DNA of 15,538 nt, taken from NCBI GenBank assembly GCA_002279765.1, contig NCCR01000132.1:1-15538 (forward strand). The letters run 5' to 3'. The position numbers and the translations under genes are program-made. The notes below the pieces were generated by a model. That model had not been told where the DNA came from. It searched no databases and worked only from the letters and a program-made list of their open reading frames with translations. This DNA is from Verrucomicrobia bacterium 12-59-8 (GTDB lineage Bacteria; Verrucomicrobiota; Verrucomicrobiae; Verrucomicrobiales; Verrucomicrobiaceae). Shown here piece by piece: positions 14,345-15,538 of the stretch (its first letter is position 1; each line of letters begins with the position of its first letter).

Positions 14345-14521
14345 TCAGCGGCCGGAAAGGGCATCCATGAGGCCTTTGACCTCTCTGCGCACCCATGCTG
14401 GGACCACCTTCGGCTCCGCCGAAGTCCTCGTGCCCGAAGAGGCCATGATCCGGCCAGTTTTTGCCGCCTTCTTAACCGGGGCGGTGGATTTTTTCTGCGG
14501 CTTTGGCGTGGTATCTTTCAT
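14345..14521 (-). CDS. Small basic protein overlapping the zeta-like gene
   Basis: A 58-residue ORF. It begins MKDTTPKPQKKSTAPVKKAA, a Lys/Pro/Ala-rich disordered start, and ends VPAWVRREVKGLMDALSGR, which would form an amphipathic helix. Its start lies inside the 3' end of the zeta-like gene (50-base overlap, different frame), so it would be translated from the same transcript. A perfect 7-bp hairpin, CTTCGGC/GCCGAAG (14408-14424), is inside the ORF. It could be the antitoxin or partner of the zeta-like kinase, although epsilon-type antitoxins are normally encoded upstream. No Shine-Dalgarno sequence is seen, and the coding call rests on the protein-like C-terminus and its position. Confidence 0.45.
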   Translation of the reverse strand: MKDTTPKPQKKSTAPVKKAAKTGRIMASSGTRTSAEPKVVPAWVRREVKGLMDALSGR

Positions 14522-15248
14522 ACTTTAAAGAATAGTGCAGGGCACCGCCCAAAGCAATGACTTCGGGGTCTAGTTGCAAGGGATTTCCAGGCACCTGCCG
14601 GGTGCCAGTATTGTGGACAAGAGTGAAATAGATGCTGGGATGACTGCCAAACAGGCGCAACAGGCTTCCGACCACTTTTTGGACTTTGCGGTGGTTTGCA
14701 GGCAGCTGTTCCAGCGGAACGGAGCGCCCCTCTGCATTTCCACGCTCAATGGCTCCGTAGAGCGCCAGCTCCACATTCCGATGCACATGGAGCAGCGAAA
14801 CCTGCCAGCCTGCGGCCAGAGCCTTTTCGATGGTCTCCCTGGCCCACCTGAGATCTCCCAAGGTCCCATCCCAAACGAGGTCGGCAAAAGTGTCCTCCGG
14901 CTTTAAGCGCTCAAGAGCGTAGGTTTTGCCGGAGCCCCAGCCGCCAGACATGAGACGAAGTTTACGGCGCCTGCCGCGCTGCGCGACCTCACGTTCCAGC
15001 CTGCCCTGAGCGTAGCGCCAGGCATGCTCCCAGGAGGGGGCGAGATCACACTTCCGCCCCTCCACCTTGGAGTCGCAGTCATAGGCGGGGTCCAAATGAC
15101 GGGCCAGATCTGTACTGATGATGCTGCCTCCTTGGGTTTTAGGAATGAGGTCATAGCAGAGATCGGACTTCGCATGGTCTTTGATTAGGTCCTTATATGC
15201 CGCCTCAGCGGCTTTTTGGGCTGGGGTGCGGCACACATAGTCTTCCAT
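14472..15248 (-). CDS. Zeta-toxin-like P-loop kinase
   Basis: A 258-residue protein. Residues 41-57 (GSIISTDLARHLDPAYD) resemble the D-x-(A/F)R...P-x-Y substrate segment of zeta toxins. KLRLMSGGWGSGKTYAL (96-112) contains the Walker A motif GGWGSGKT (102-109). DLVWDGTLGDLRWARETI (123-140), AAGWQVSLLHVHRNVELAL (145-163) and ERGNAEGRSVP (168-178) follow the zeta pattern of an (E/D)GT turn, a helix, a strand and an Arg-rich lid. Classical zeta toxins phosphorylate UDP-N-acetylglucosamine and are held by an epsilon antitoxin. In those proteins the P-loop comes before the D-x-R segment; here the order is reversed. No upstream antitoxin gene is visible; the overlapping 58-aa ORF downstream is the only candidate. 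Only one ATG fits, at 15248. A kinase fold is likely; toxicity is inferred. Confidence 0.75.
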   Translation of the reverse strand: MEDYVCRTPAQKAAEAAYKDLIKDHAKSDLCYDLIPKTQGGSIISTDLARHLDPAYDCDSKVEGRKCDLAPSWEHAWRYAQGRLEREVAQRGRRRKLRLMSGGWGSGKTYALERLKPEDTFADLVWDGTLGDLRWARETIEKALAAGWQVSLLHVHRNVELALYGAIERGNAEGRSVPLEQLPANHRKVQKVVGSLLRLFGSHPSIYFTLVHNTGTRQVPGNPLQLDPEVIALGGALHYSLKYERYHAKAAEKIHRPG

Positions 15249-15254
15249 GGAATG

Positions 15255-15362
15255 ATGGTAGAACCATGACGAATAAGGCCAATGGTGTCAAGTTTGATAT
15301 TAAGACATACTCTTGTCCGAATAGGACACATCCTATTCATCGCGGTGCAGAATAAATTCTGC
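15255..15362 (-). promoter_or_regulatory. Cluster of palindromes upstream of the zeta-like gene
   Basis: Reading away from the start: ATGGT/ACCAT (15255-15267); a TTGACA-like -35 on the minus strand (15286-15291) without a clear -10; overlapping palindromes TGTCC/GGACA (15314-15328) and GAATAGGA/TCCTATTC (15319-15338, 4-base loop); and GCAGAAT/ATTCTGC (15347-15362, 2-base spacer). Nested dyads of this kind are typical operators. The last palindrome might instead belong to the 3' end of the gene at the right edge. Confidence 0.45.
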
Positions 15363-15394
15363 CTGCTGCCGCTGAGATAAGCGACCCACAGCCA

Positions 15395-15538
15395 AAGCCC
15401 CCCCTCTACAACATCCGCCAGTCCACCTTGGCCGCCTCGGTCGAGGTCATGCCTTGTTGCTTCAAGACGCGGGCTAAAAGGCGGGCGTCGAGGTCGTCTT
15501 GCTGCACTGGGGTGAGGGCGGCCCATTGCTTGGTGACG
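15395..15538 (-). repeat. Long direct repeat, copy B
   Basis: The partner of 10854-11000, in the same orientation, still matching at the last base of the window, so its full length is unknown. The four intact genes and one small ORF between the copies could in principle be lost or moved by recombination. Confidence 0.9.
15406..15538 (-). CDS. C-terminal end of an unidentified gene, copy B (partial, runs off the window)
   Basis: In the minus frame ending at TAG (15408-15406) this encodes at least 44 residues identical to the tail at 10868-11035: VTKQWAALTPVQQDDLDARL and on to KVDWRML. All three nucleotide differences from copy A are synonymous, supporting the frame. The 5' part is beyond the window, so I cannot tell whether this copy is intact. 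It would be transcribed in the same direction as the zeta-like gene and lies upstream of it, 157 bp from its start. No function is recognised. Confidence 0.65.
   Translation of the reverse strand, partial: VTKQWAALTPVQQDDLDARLLARVLKQQGMTSTEAAKVDWRML

Noticed and set aside
1..15538. tRNA, rRNA or riboswitch genes
   Set aside because: No cloverleaf, rRNA core sequence or known riboswitch motif was noticed by eye in the spacers; a covariance-model scan would be needed to exclude them fully.

Overview
The window looks like chromosomal DNA of a GC-rich, Gram-negative bacterium. The gene types and styles (a His/Pro-rich periplasmic di-heme protein, DUF3147, a stand-alone tail-collar protein, weak or absent Shine-Dalgarno sequences, REP-like palindromes in the spacers) suggest a Verrucomicrobiota member of the Prosthecobacter/Verrucomicrobiaceae kind. 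That assignment is inference; no rRNA or marker gene is present.

Positions 1-6823 are ordinary chromosome interrupted by repeat-rich spacers. They hold an overlapping pair encoding a membrane protein and an exported protein (417-1966), a phage-tail-collar (microcystin-dependent-protein type) gene (2354-2890), a repeat block of about 1 kb (2980-3890), a di-heme c-type cytochrome oxidoreductase on the minus strand (3940-5202), a DUF3147 membrane protein (5310-5669) and a Gfo/Idh/MocA oxidoreductase (5717-6823). The spacers carry at least nine short hairpins preceded by GTAG. Their stems differ but pair perfectly or nearly so, which is the hallmark of REP elements mobilised by REP-associated tyrosine transposases.

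Positions 6986-15538 look like an accessory, probably defence-type, island. It contains (a) a 54-residue tail of an Mrr-like restriction endonuclease; (b) a translationally coupled two-gene module of unknown function (337 aa, plus a 798-aa protein with TPR repeats); (c) a 55-residue tail of an unidentified protein; (d) an intact 304-aa Mrr homologue on the minus strand; (e) a small basic protein followed by a 551-aa protein with a papain-like Cys/His pattern; (f) a zeta-toxin-like P-loop kinase on the minus strand, overlapping a 58-aa ORF; and (g) the 3' end of a second copy of the gene whose tail appears in (c), running off the window.

The two duplicated gene tails are interleaved: Mrr tail, TPR module, unknown tail, complete mrr, protease and zeta genes, unknown tail. 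Differences between copies are almost all synonymous, so the tails derive from functional homologues. This suggests modules were exchanged at conserved 3' ends of island genes. The best candidates for undescribed systems are the 7395-10801 two-gene module and the 12465-14330 small-protein/protease-like pair. Neither function can be proved from sequence alone.
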